The translations under genes and the position numbers were made by a program. From GCA-002050365 sp964237235 (GTDB lineage: Bacteria > Acidobacteriota > Blastocatellia > Pyrinomonadales > Pyrinomonadaceae): DNA of 64,000 nt. The stretch is from the NCBI GenBank assembly GCA_964237235.1, contig CAXSGY010000030.1, positions 1 to 64,000 of the forward strand, in the 5' to 3' direction. Shown here piece by piece: positions 27,908-36,384 of this stretch (position 1 is the first letter of the stretch; every line of letters begins with the position of its first letter). A model generated the notes under the pieces. That model was not told the DNA's origin. It saw only the letters and a list, made by a program, of their open reading frames with translations, and ran no database searches.

Positions 27908-28843
27908 TTATACCAAAACCAGCTTCGGCTGCACGGATTTTTCGTTTTTCAAATAACGTCCAATCGCAATCAAATTCTCAGCCGCGTCAATCATTCTGAT
28001 TAATTGATTATCGGCGATTTCAATTGATTCAAATCTTAATTTTTTCCCATTGCGCGTGTCGGTAATGTTCGTTTCGTTCAACACAACCGGCGGCAGATGA
28101 GCGACCGCTTCGTTCATCGAAATAAAAACTTCGCTTAAATTATTTTCAGCCGCAATGTTCTCCAATTCTTCGAGCGTCAAGGCTTTCGACAAATCGAATT
28201 TCCCCGCGCGCGTTCGCCGCAATTCCGCGAGATGCGCGCCCGTCTGCAATCGTCTGCCGATGTCTTCGGCGAGCGTTCGGATATAAGTTCCGGCGGAACA
28301 AACAACTTTTAGTCCGATGTCTTGAATTGTAATTCCCGAGCCGTCAGTCAAGGGCGATTCGTAATCAGTCATTCGTAATTCGTAATTCGTAATTCGCACC
28401 GCTTCGCGCTCGACTTCGATGCCTTTGCGCGCCAGTTCGTAAAGTTTTTTGCCCGCCAGTTTTTTCGCCGAATACATCGGCGGCGTTTGCCAAATCTCGC
28501 CGCGAAAATCTTTCAATGCGTCTTCAAATTCAGATTCCGAAATCCGAAATTTTGAACCTTGAACTCTGAACCTTGAACCTTGAACTGCGCTTCCCGTCCG
28601 GTCGCCGGTGTCGGTTTCAAATCCGAAACGAATCGTCGCCTGATATTCCTTCGCGTCTTTATCCAAAAATTGCGCGAGGCGCGTCGCTTTGCCGACGAGC
28701 ATCACCAAAACGCCGGTCGCAAACGGGTCGAGCGTTCCGGTATGTCCGATGCGTTTTGTTTTCAAAATTCGCCGCAAACGCGCGACGACATCGTGCGAGG
28801 TAAATTTTTCCGGCTTGTCGATAATTAAAATTCCGTCAAACAT
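27908..28843 (-). CDS. truB: tRNA pseudouridine(55) synthase TruB, with repeat-encoded inserts
   Basis: Makes pseudouridine-55 in the T loop of tRNAs. From the ATG at 28843 (MFDGILIIDKPEKFTSHDVV) the protein has 311 residues. The catalytic Asp is in RIGHTGTLDPFATGVL (about residues 38-53). Two loops are encoded by short-unit repeats: GSRFRVQGSKFRISESEF (28527-28590) and ITNYELRMTDYESP (28350-28400). A repeat arm also abuts the start codon, leaving no Shine-Dalgarno sequence; the frame stays open upstream through the repeat. The gene is divergent from recX. Confidence 0.94.
   Translation of the reverse strand: MFDGILIIDKPEKFTSHDVVARLRRILKTKRIGHTGTLDPFATGVLVMLVGKATRLAQFLDKDAKEYQATIRFGFETDTGDRTGSAVQGSRFRVQGSKFRISESEFEDALKDFRGEIWQTPPMYSAKKLAGKKLYELARKGIEVEREAVRITNYELRMTDYESPLTDGSGITIQDIGLKVVCSAGTYIRTLAEDIGRRLQTGAHLAELRRTRAGKFDLSKALTLEELENIAAENNLSEVFISMNEAVAHLPPVVLNETNITDTRNGKKLRFESIEIADNQLIRMIDAAENLIAIGRYLKNEKSVQPKLVLV
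28363..28402. repeat. ATTCGTAATTCGTAATT unit repeat inside truB
   Basis: Near-tandem 8-9 base units (CATTCGTAATTCGTAATTCG) within the truB reading frame give the peptide ITNYELRMTDYE. It keeps the frame and lies where TruB tolerates loop variation. Confidence 0.75.
28552..28590. repeat. TTGAACCTTGAACTCTGAAC unit repeat inside truB
   Basis: About four near-tandem 8-10 base units of TTGAACC/TCTGAACC type in the truB frame. They encode the QGSRFRVQGSKF stretch between TDTGDRTG and the ESEFEDAL helix. The unit type matches that at 38616-38653 inside rsmI. Confidence 0.8.
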
Positions 28844-28876
28844 ATTTTGGATTTTGGATTTTAGATTTTGGATTTG
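28844..28876. repeat. Repeat arm directly before the truB start codon
   Basis: TATTTTGGATTTTGGATTTT-type units begin at the base next to the truB ATG (minus strand) and continue to 28876. They match the units at 253-341 and 3149-3182. The region 28877-28962 up to recX has no further gene. Confidence 0.8.
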
Positions 28877-28962
28877 CAAATTCGCCAAGTAAAATTTTAC
28901 CTGTCGGCAAATAAATTCAATCGCCGAAATTTTGCTTTGGCGATTCACGATTCACGAAATTT

Positions 28963-29505
28963 ATGTGGAAAAAGCGCACGGAAATAAAACCCGACGCGGA
29001 GCGCGTCATCAAAAACGTCGAGCGCGCGCGTCAGAAAACCTTCGACCGCGCCGTCAATCTGCTCGGCTACAAACCGCGCTCGGTCGTTGAACTCAGAACT
29101 CGTTTAATGGAAAAAGAATGGACGAATTCGGCGATTGTCGAAGAAGTTATTCAAAAGCTCGAAGGTTACGGCTACTTAAACGACAAACAATTCGCCGCCG
29201 ATTTCGCCGCTTCGCAAATTCGCCAAAAACCAATCGGCAAAAGGGTTTTGCAGCAAAAACTGGCGATGAAAAAATTAGACAAAGAAACCGTCGCCAAAGC
29301 GTTGGAGTCTGCGTTTGAGGAAACGCCCGAAGCGGAAATCATCGAACGCGCCGTCGCCAAAAGATTAAGATTAAAAGGCAAGCCCGAAACGCGCGAGGAC
29401 ACGAAAAAATTTTACGATTATCTTCTGCGGCAAGGTTTTTCTTACGATTTGGTCAGCAACAAAATGCGTGAAATCGCGGCGCGTGATTTTGATGAAGAAA
29501 ATTAA
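28963..29505 (+). CDS. recX: Regulatory protein RecX
   Basis: RecX binds RecA filaments and modulates recombination and SOS. 180 residues made of three-helix repeats: ARQKTFDRAVNLLGYKPRSVVELRTRLMEK (about 22-51), VIQKLEGYGYLNDKQFAADFAASQIRQK (about 61-88) and a degenerate third repeat with KKFYDYLLRQGFSYDLVSNKMRE. It is divergent from truB with a gap of about 120 bases. recA is not in the window. Confidence 0.9.
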   Translation: MWKKRTEIKPDAERVIKNVERARQKTFDRAVNLLGYKPRSVVELRTRLMEKEWTNSAIVEEVIQKLEGYGYLNDKQFAADFAASQIRQKPIGKRVLQQKLAMKKLDKETVAKALESAFEETPEAEIIERAVAKRLRLKGKPETREDTKKFYDYLLRQGFSYDLVSNKMREIAARDFDEEN

Positions 29506-29542
29506 ATTTGAAACCGAACAAAGTTATTGATTATCTAAAAAT

Positions 29543-30223
29543 TTATTTCTCGCACGGAACGATTTTTTCGACCGATTCTTTCGTCTCGCGGCATTCAAAC
29601 CTTTTATACTGCCCGTCTTCGACGCGCCAGTAGCCGACAAATTTTATCATTTTTCCGTCCGCGTCTTTCCGCTCGCCGCCATAGCCGATGACGGCGAATT
29701 GATTTTTTTCGCCGTCCGAAAGCAGCTCAAGCGTTTTCGGCGAACCGAAGCTGCCCGACTGCAGACTGCTCCATTTTTTATCTTTCAGCGTGAAAAAATA
29801 GGCGGTCGGTTCAACGTCATAATCCGCGCCGTCGTCGCAGACGACGATTTTTTCCGGCACGCCGTCGCCGTTCAAGTCCTTCGACAAAATCTGCACGAAT
29901 CTTCCATTATACCATTCGGGAGAATCCGCCGGATAACTCTGCGGATCGCCGTTTTTGTCGGCATATTCGGCGCGGTTTTCAAACTGCGCCAGATAAGCGA
30001 TAATCTCCGGCGGCAATTTGCCGAAACTTACTTTTTCCGCTGTGCTTAAATCGAGATTTTCGCGTTTCATTTCCGAAAAAGTCTGCGCCGGTGTCGGCGA
30101 TGTCTGCGCCGCTGTTCGAGAATTTTCCGGCTCGGCTGCGGGCGCGGCGTTTTTGGTTTGAGTTTTAATGCACGCAACGCTTAAAACTAAAATCGAAACA
30201 GAGACTAAAAAGCATTTTTTCAT
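29543..30223 (-). CDS. Putative lipoprotein, paralogue of the 26.2-kb gene
   Basis: 226 residues. The lipobox-like LSVAC gives Cys at about 18. A Pro/Ala/Thr-rich linker leads to a folded part with KLPPEIIAYLAQFENR, KDLNGDGVPEKIVVCDDGADYDV (EF-hand-like loop) and a C-terminal RFECRETKESVEKIVPCEK. Shared landmarks (LPPEII, GDGVPEKI against QDGHPEKI, KIVPCE) show homology to the 26218-26883 protein. The two conserved C-terminal cysteines probably form a disulfide. The function is unknown. Confidence 0.75.
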   Translation of the reverse strand: MKKCFLVSVSILVLSVACIKTQTKNAAPAAEPENSRTAAQTSPTPAQTFSEMKRENLDLSTAEKVSFGKLPPEIIAYLAQFENRAEYADKNGDPQSYPADSPEWYNGRFVQILSKDLNGDGVPEKIVVCDDGADYDVEPTAYFFTLKDKKWSSLQSGSFGSPKTLELLSDGEKNQFAVIGYGGERKDADGKMIKFVGYWRVEDGQYKRFECRETKESVEKIVPCEK

Positions 30224-30604
30224 TGTAAGAACTCCCGACCGGCATTTTTGTTATGCCTCTTCGATCAGCACATAGATAAACTCGACTTGTCCGGCTGTTT
30301 TACCTTTTCCAACATTTTAATTGTTCAGTATCATATACTCGGCTGCCGGAAAAAACAATTGCCTGTGCAGGCGCGTTTTTGCCGAAAAGCAGCGGCGGCG
30401 GATCTTTGCGGCGAAAATTCGACGACGATAATTTCGGACGGCGATTACTTTAAAAACGCGCCGTCAAAATCTCTGCGGGCGCGGCGGTTTTTCGACGGGC
30501 GCGACAAATGTCGAAGAGTCTGCGCGTCGAAATCTGCTTTCCGAAACGGCGGATTTTCGCTAACATAATCTCTGCAAATCCGAAAGATGGATTTATAAAA
30601 AAAG
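30224..30604. other. 381-base divergent intergenic region
   Basis: It separates the lipoprotein (minus) from the giant secreted protein (plus). A 106-codon open frame at 30248-30568 has no ribosome-binding site and no recognisable sequence, so it was not called. No clear promoter boxes, repeat or RNA motif were identified. Confidence 0.5.
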
Positions 30605-33600
30605 ATGAAGACACGCGCCTTTTTAATTTTATTTGTCGTTTGCGCCGTTTCGATTTTCGCGTTTCGCCAATCGGCAAACGACGAAAAACGCGAAACGACG
30701 CGAAATGCGAATCGGCTTCGCTCTGAAATTGAGCCGCAATCAATGCCAGCCGTCGCGTTCGGCGAATCCGTTGAAATCAGAAATCTCGCGCCCGCCGCGC
30801 AAAAATTTTCGATTTTCAACAAAGAAGTTCGCGCATTTTCAAATAGAGATTCTAATGAAAAATCGGCAAGCGCGATGCAAGACGCGGACGCGCGAATCGC
30901 CGCGTTTTCCGTCGCGCCGATGCCGCCAGCCGCGCTCTCATTCGACGGGATTTCCAATAAAGACAACAACGACATTTACGGTTACGCCGCCGTGCCGCCC
31001 GATACGAACGGCGATGTCGGACCGAATCATTTCGTGCAGTCGGTCAATATTTTATCGCGCGTTTTCGACAAAAACGGCAACGCTTTGACCGCGCCTTTTA
31101 AGTTGAGCGACATTTTTTCGGTTTTGGGAACCGCGTGTTCGCAACGCGACGACGGCTCGCCGACGGCTTTGTATGACGCGCTCGCCGACCGTTGGATTTT
31201 GAGTCAGTATTGCGCGATTGAACCGCCGTTCCGACAAATGATTGCCGTCTCGAAAACCGGCAATCCGGCGGGCGCGTATTTCGTTTACGAATTCGTGATG
31301 CCGAATTTCAAGCTCAACGATTACGCGAAATTCGGCGTGTGGTCGGACGCATATTATATGTCAGACGACGAATTCATCGGCAGCGATTTTGCGGGCAACG
31401 GCGTGTTCGCGTTCGACAAACGAAAGCTGCTCGCGGGCGACAGAACGGCAAGTTATATTTATTTTAATGTGCCGTCGGCGACGATTGTCAGGCGCGGCGG
31501 ATTTTTGCCGACGGATTTCGACGGACTAAATGCGCCGCCCGAAAATGCGCCGAACGTTTTTTTGACTTACACGGCGAACGAATACGGCAATCAAGCCGAC
31601 GCGCTGCGCTTGTTTGAATTTCGCGCCGATTTTACAAATCCCCAAAATTCGACTTTTACCGAACGCGGCGAAAGTCCTCTGCCGGTCGCGGCGTTCGATC
31701 CGACGAGTCCCGACGGTCGCGGCGATATTCAACAGCCCGCGCCGGGCGACGCGCTCGATTCGCAATCCGACCGTTTGATGTATCGCGCCGCGTATCGAAA
31801 CTTCGGCGCGGCGGGCGAATCAATCGTCGTCAATCAAACGGTGCGCGTTTCGCCGGCGAGCGAAACTTATCGCGCCGGCGTGCGCGTTTACGAACTCAGA
31901 AAAGCGAATAATATTTTCAGCGTCCTCGAGCAATCAACCATCGGAACTCTGGACGCGAGCCGCTGGATCGGCAGCGCGGCGCAGGATTATCAAGGCAACA
32001 TTGCCGTCGGGTATAACTACGTGAGCGAGACGGAAAAGCCTTCGATTAAATTTACGGGGAAATCGGCGAACGAACCGGCGGGAACATTCCGCGCGGAAAA
32101 TTTTCTGGTCAAGGGAACCGGCGTGCAAGGCGGTTTCGGTTCGCGCTGGGGCGGTTACAGCCAGTTGACCGTTGATCCTTCGGACGATTGCACGTTCTGG
32201 CTGACGAACGAATATTATTCCGCCGAAAGTCAGGCGATTGACCCTGTGAATTGGACGACGCGCATCGGAAAATTTAAATTCGACGAATGCGCCGCCGCGC
32301 CGCACTCGACGATTAGAGGCGTTGTCACGAACGCCGCGACGAATCAGCCGGTTGCAGGCGCGACGATTACGGCGAACGCCGTTTACACCCGTAGAAGCGA
32401 CGCGAACGGCAGTTACGGAAATTTGACACTCGTGCCGAACACTTACACGCTGACCGCGACGGCAAGCGGATTTCAGACGCAAACCGTCACCGTCACAATC
32501 GCCGACGGGCAAACTTTAACGCAAAATTTCGCGCTCCAGCCGACGGCGATTTTAAGCGCGGCGAATTATCAAATCACGGCGGAGAGCTGCGCGATGAACA
32601 ACGCGATTGAGCCGGGCGAAACGGTAACTGTGAGCGTCGTGTTCGGGAACGCGGGCGCGAAAAATACCGCGAATTTAACCGCCGCGCTTTTGCCTTCGGG
32701 CAGCGTTTTTAATGTTTCGGCGGCGCAGAATTACGGCGTGATTCGGACGAACGGCACAAGCGTTTCGCGCAGTTTTACATTTACCGCATCGCCGAATTTA
32801 AATTGCGGCGATCAAATTATTTTGACTTTTCAATTAAACGACGGCGCGGAAAATCTCGGACTCGTTTCGATTGCTTTAAATACGGGCGTGCCGCGTTTCG
32901 CCCTGCGCGAAAACTTCGATTCGGTCGTCGCGCCGAATCTGCCGAACGGCTGGACGACCGCCGCGAGCGGAGCGCAGCAAATCTGGAAAACGTCGAACGC
33001 GCGGTTTCAGTCCGCGCCGAACGCGGCTTATTCGTTCGCCGCCAATCAGGTCGGCGTGAACGAACTCGTTTCGCCGGTTTTTCAAATCAATTCAACGAGC
33101 GCGGAATTAACTTTTCGCAATCGTTACGATTTGGAGACGACGTTTTTGCGAAACAAACTTTACGACGGAGCAGTTTTGGAAATCCGAATCGGCGACGGTA
33201 ATTTTCAAGATATTCTCGTTGCGGGCGGCGTGTTCACATCCGGCGGTTACGACGGCGTAATCGAAACTTGCTGCCAAAATCCGCTGGGCGGCAGAGCGGC
33301 TTGGTCGGGCAAAAGCGGCATCAATCCAACGCCCGAATTCGTCACGGCAAAAGTAAAACTTCCGGCAAGCGCGGCGGGCAAATCGGCGCAGCTGCGCTGG
33401 CGCGTCGGCACTGACAACGGCACTTCGCGCGAAGGTCAATTCATTGACGATGTAGCGGTTTCCGACGGTTTTGTCTGCGCCTGTCAAATCGCGCAGACGA
33501 CGCGCGCGCCATTCGATTTTGACGGCGACGGCAAAACCGATTTGAGCGTTTTTCGTCCGAGCGATAATCCGAGCGAAGCCGATTTTTACACGCAGACGAG

Positions 33601-34348
33601 CCATGACAACGCCGTTACGGGAGCAAATTGGGGCAGCGTCGGCGACGCGGCGGTCAACGCCGATTTTGACGGCGACGGGAAAACCGATTTTGCCGTCTTT
33701 CGCCCGTCGAATCGAACGTGGTATGTTTTGCGAAGCTCAAACAATTCATATTTCGCCGTCGAATTCGGCTTGGCGACGGACCGTTTAGTTCCGGCGGATT
33801 TCGACGGCGACGGGCAAGCCGACGTTGCCGTTTTTCGACCGTCGAACGGCATTTGGTATATTCGCCAAAGCTCCGATGCGCAAATCCGCGCCGTCCAATT
33901 CGGAACGTCGGAAGATTTGCCCGTCGCGGCTGATTTTGACGGCGATAACAAAACGGACATCGCGGTTTTTCGCCCGTCAAACGGTTTTTGGTATGTGCGC
34001 CGAAGTTCCGACGGCGCGTTGACGGGCGTTCAATTCGGGCAAGCGGGCGACAAGCCGGTTGCCGGCGACTTCGACGCGGATAAAAAGGCTGACTTCGTTG
34101 TTTTTCGCCCGTCGAACGGCGTTTGGTATGCGCTCAAAACGGCGGGCGGATTTTCCGCCATGCAGTTCGGGCAAGCGGGCGATTTGCCTTTGCAGGCGGA
34201 TTTCGACGGCGACGGCAAACTCGACACGGCGATTTACCGTCAAAGCACGGGCGTTTGGTTCTCCCTGAATAGTTCAAACGCTCAATTTATCTTTCGGCGA
34301 TTCGGCGCGAACGGCGACGTTCCGCTGCCGACGCTTTTCGTTCCTTAG
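30605..34348 (+). CDS. Giant secreted protein: regulatory-like domain plus six-repeat module
   Basis: 1,247 residues with an N-terminal signal peptide (AFLILFVVCAVSIFAF). The N-terminal half (about 110-555) looks like a beta-propeller-type exoprotein domain (DTNGDVGPNHFVQSVN, DRWILSQYC). A carboxypeptidase-regulatory-like domain spans about 560-645 (STIRGVVTNAATNQPVAGATI). Next come a CARDB/DUF11-like stretch and an adhesin-type lectin-like region (about 755-955, with REGQFIDDVAVSDGF). The end is six repeats (about 965-1247) such as DFDGDGQADVAVFRPSNGIWY. Probably a large extracellular or surface protein; the ligand is unknown. Confidence 0.8.
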   Translation: MKTRAFLILFVVCAVSIFAFRQSANDEKRETTRNANRLRSEIEPQSMPAVAFGESVEIRNLAPAAQKFSIFNKEVRAFSNRDSNEKSASAMQDADARIAAFSVAPMPPAALSFDGISNKDNNDIYGYAAVPPDTNGDVGPNHFVQSVNILSRVFDKNGNALTAPFKLSDIFSVLGTACSQRDDGSPTALYDALADRWILSQYCAIEPPFRQMIAVSKTGNPAGAYFVYEFVMPNFKLNDYAKFGVWSDAYYMSDDEFIGSDFAGNGVFAFDKRKLLAGDRTASYIYFNVPSATIVRRGGFLPTDFDGLNAPPENAPNVFLTYTANEYGNQADALRLFEFRADFTNPQNSTFTERGESPLPVAAFDPTSPDGRGDIQQPAPGDALDSQSDRLMYRAAYRNFGAAGESIVVNQTVRVSPASETYRAGVRVYELRKANNIFSVLEQSTIGTLDASRWIGSAAQDYQGNIAVGYNYVSETEKPSIKFTGKSANEPAGTFRAENFLVKGTGVQGGFGSRWGGYSQLTVDPSDDCTFWLTNEYYSAESQAIDPVNWTTRIGKFKFDECAAAPHSTIRGVVTNAATNQPVAGATITANAVYTRRSDANGSYGNLTLVPNTYTLTATASGFQTQTVTVTIADGQTLTQNFALQPTAILSAANYQITAESCAMNNAIEPGETVTVSVVFGNAGAKNTANLTAALLPSGSVFNVSAAQNYGVIRTNGTSVSRSFTFTASPNLNCGDQIILTFQLNDGAENLGLVSIALNTGVPRFALRENFDSVVAPNLPNGWTTAASGAQQIWKTSNARFQSAPNAAYSFAANQVGVNELVSPVFQINSTSAELTFRNRYDLETTFLRNKLYDGAVLEIRIGDGNFQDILVAGGVFTSGGYDGVIETCCQNPLGGRAAWSGKSGINPTPEFVTAKVKLPASAAGKSAQLRWRVGTDNGTSREGQFIDDVAVSDGFVCACQIAQTTRAPFDFDGDGKTDLSVFRPSDNPSEADFYTQTSHDNAVTGANWGSVGDAAVNADFDGDGKTDFAVFRPSNRTWYVLRSSNNSYFAVEFGLATDRLVPADFDGDGQADVAVFRPSNGIWYIRQSSDAQIRAVQFGTSEDLPVAADFDGDNKTDIAVFRPSNGFWYVRRSSDGALTGVQFGQAGDKPVAGDFDADKKADFVVFRPSNGVWYALKTAGGFSAMQFGQAGDLPLQADFDGDGKLDTAIYRQSTGVWFSLNSSNAQFIFRRFGANGDVPLPTLFVP

Positions 34349-34595
34349 CTCGAAAAGCGTTTTGCCGCAGGAAAATTCGGCGCGCGAAGCGGTATGAGAA
34401 AGCTACAAAGTGAAAATTTTGTATTTTTCCTGTGCCGCTTCGCGCGTCAATTCATTTTCGACTTTTTTCCGCCAATTAAAGTAAATAAATATTAAATAGA
34501 GAACTATTGGCTGTTCAATATCTCAATAAATGTGTTAGAAATAAATTAAACCCCAAACTCATCGTTCTTAAAATTAAAAAGGATTCTATCAAAAA

Positions 34596-36314
34596 ATGAA
34601 ACGAATTTTTGTTGTATTGATCGGTTTGTGCGCGTTTGCCGTTTGGGTCGGATTAAGTTTTCAGACCGCGGCGCAGAGCGAAACGAATCAGATCGAAGAG
34701 GCGAATTTTACTTCACCGAATTTGGTGATCAGCCAATTTCAAGTCGCGGGCAGCACAGCGAACGACGAGTTTATCGAGCTGCACAACACGAGCGCGACTG
34801 CCGTTGATTTGAACGGCTACCGCGTCGTTTACCGTTCGGCTTCGGGAACGAACGACGTTTTGTTCGCCGAATGGACGACCGCCGGAACGTTGGTTGCGCC
34901 GGGCAGCTATTATCTGATCGCTTCGACCGGCTACGACGGCGCAATCGCGCCGAATTACACTTATAATCCGACGACTTGCCAGTGTTCGATGTCGGCGACG
35001 GCGGGCGGTCTGGCGATTCGCAGCGGCGCGAACAACACGGGCGTGATCGTTGATGCGGTCGGTTACGGCGGCGCGACGAACGCTTTTATCGAGAGCGCGG
35101 CGACCGCCGCACCCGCCGCCAACGCCGGGCAAACCCGTCTCAACAACGGCTGTCAGGACACGGATAATAATGCGAACGATTTTTTCGTTTTGAATCCGGC
35201 GCAGCCGCGCAACGCTTCGAGCGCGGCGAACATTTGCGGCGGCGGCAATTCATCTCTGCTCATCGGTTACGGCGCGAATCCGACAAACATTTCGCCCGGC
35301 GGGACGACGCTTTTGACGGTAACGGTATTTCCGGCGGCGAATCCGCCAAGCAACGGCATCGTCGTGACGGGAAATTTATCGAACATCGGTTTGGCGGCGA
35401 ATCAGCAATTTTACGACGACGGCACGAACGGCGACCAGACGGCGGGCGATAATATTTTTTCTTTTCGCGCGACGATTCCGAACGCGCAGAGCGGCGGAGT
35501 TTTTAACGTTACGGTCAACGCGACGGACGCGCAGGCGCGTTCGGTCGGCGGCACGATTGTTCTCACCGTCAACGCTTCGGCGGCGGGCGAAGAGCCGCTT
35601 CTTTTGGGCAATCCGAGCAGCGCGACGGCGGACACGGCAAACGAAAATAATTATCTGTTGGTCAAGTCGCAATACACGATTTCATACAATCGAAGCCGCG
35701 CGACTCCGAATTGGGTGGCGTGGCGGCTCGATTCGACCTGGGTCGGCGGCACCGACCGGCAAGATGATTTTCGTCCCGACGATGCGTTGCCGACAAATTG
35801 GTATCACGTTCTCGACACCGATTATTCGGGTTCGGGTTACGACCGCGGACATATGTGTCCGTCGGGCGACAGAACGCGCACGGTTGCCGACAATTCGGCG
35901 ACGTTTCTGATGACCAACATCGTTCCGCAGCTCGGCGATAATAATCAGGGACCGTGGGCTGATTTTGAAAATTATTGCCGCTCGGTCGCGCAAGCCGGAA
36001 ACGAGCTGTATATTGTTTCGGGCGTGGTCGGCAACCTCGGAACCATCGCGGGCGGCAAAATCGTCGTGCCGCAATACACCTGGAAAGTCGTCACCGTTTT
36101 GCCGAACGGCGACAACGATTTGCAGAGAATCGGTAAAGGAACGCGCGCCATCGGTTTTATCGTGCCGAATTTTCCGCCAGTCAACCGCAATGCCGGTTGG
36201 CGCGCGTTCAGAACTTCGGTTGATGCGGTCGAAAACTTGACTGGTTATAACTTTATGTCGAACGTGCCGAAAAACACGCAGGAAATGATTGAACGAAGGA
36301 GAGACATTCAATAA
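34596..36314 (+). CDS. Secreted lamin-tail domain plus DNA/RNA non-specific endonuclease
   Basis: 572 residues. Signal peptide (about 1-28). A lamin-tail domain (about 45-205) has NDEFIELHNTSATAVDLNGYRVV. A short Ig-like region follows (about 220-330, SPGGTTLLTVTVFPAANPPS). The C-terminal NUC1-type nuclease (about 345-572) has the catalytic GYDRGHMCPSGDR (DRGH, His base) and the metal-binding Asn in TFLMTNIVPQLGDNNQGPW. These enzymes cut extracellular DNA and RNA. It is followed by a second, unrelated secreted nuclease gene. Confidence 0.9.
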   Translation: MKRIFVVLIGLCAFAVWVGLSFQTAAQSETNQIEEANFTSPNLVISQFQVAGSTANDEFIELHNTSATAVDLNGYRVVYRSASGTNDVLFAEWTTAGTLVAPGSYYLIASTGYDGAIAPNYTYNPTTCQCSMSATAGGLAIRSGANNTGVIVDAVGYGGATNAFIESAATAAPAANAGQTRLNNGCQDTDNNANDFFVLNPAQPRNASSAANICGGGNSSLLIGYGANPTNISPGGTTLLTVTVFPAANPPSNGIVVTGNLSNIGLAANQQFYDDGTNGDQTAGDNIFSFRATIPNAQSGGVFNVTVNATDAQARSVGGTIVLTVNASAAGEEPLLLGNPSSATADTANENNYLLVKSQYTISYNRSRATPNWVAWRLDSTWVGGTDRQDDFRPDDALPTNWYHVLDTDYSGSGYDRGHMCPSGDRTRTVADNSATFLMTNIVPQLGDNNQGPWADFENYCRSVAQAGNELYIVSGVVGNLGTIAGGKIVVPQYTWKVVTVLPNGDNDLQRIGKGTRAIGFIVPNFPPVNRNAGWRAFRTSVDAVENLTGYNFMSNVPKNTQEMIERRRDIQ

Positions 36315-36324
36315 TAAAAATAAC

Positions 36325-36368
36325 TTAAAGCCGAACGCATATAATTTTTCGCGGACGGCTTTTTTGCG
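36325..36368 (+). terminator. Likely terminator between the two nuclease genes
   Basis: AAAGCCG-A-ACGC pairs with GCG-GA-CGGCTTT around an AT-rich loop, followed by TTTT. It lies 17 bases before the second nuclease ATG and could be an attenuator rather than a full stop. Confidence 0.6.
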
Positions 36369-36384
36369 GATTCAAATAGTGTTT

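Noticed and set aside
30248..30568. 106-codon frame in the divergent region before the giant secreted protein
   Set aside because: No ribosome-binding site, no family features, and its end lies in sequence expected to hold promoters.
36289..36384. Extended N terminus of the ExeM-like nuclease
   Set aside because: It overlaps the previous gene and a terminator-like stem; the signal peptide begins at ATG 36385.
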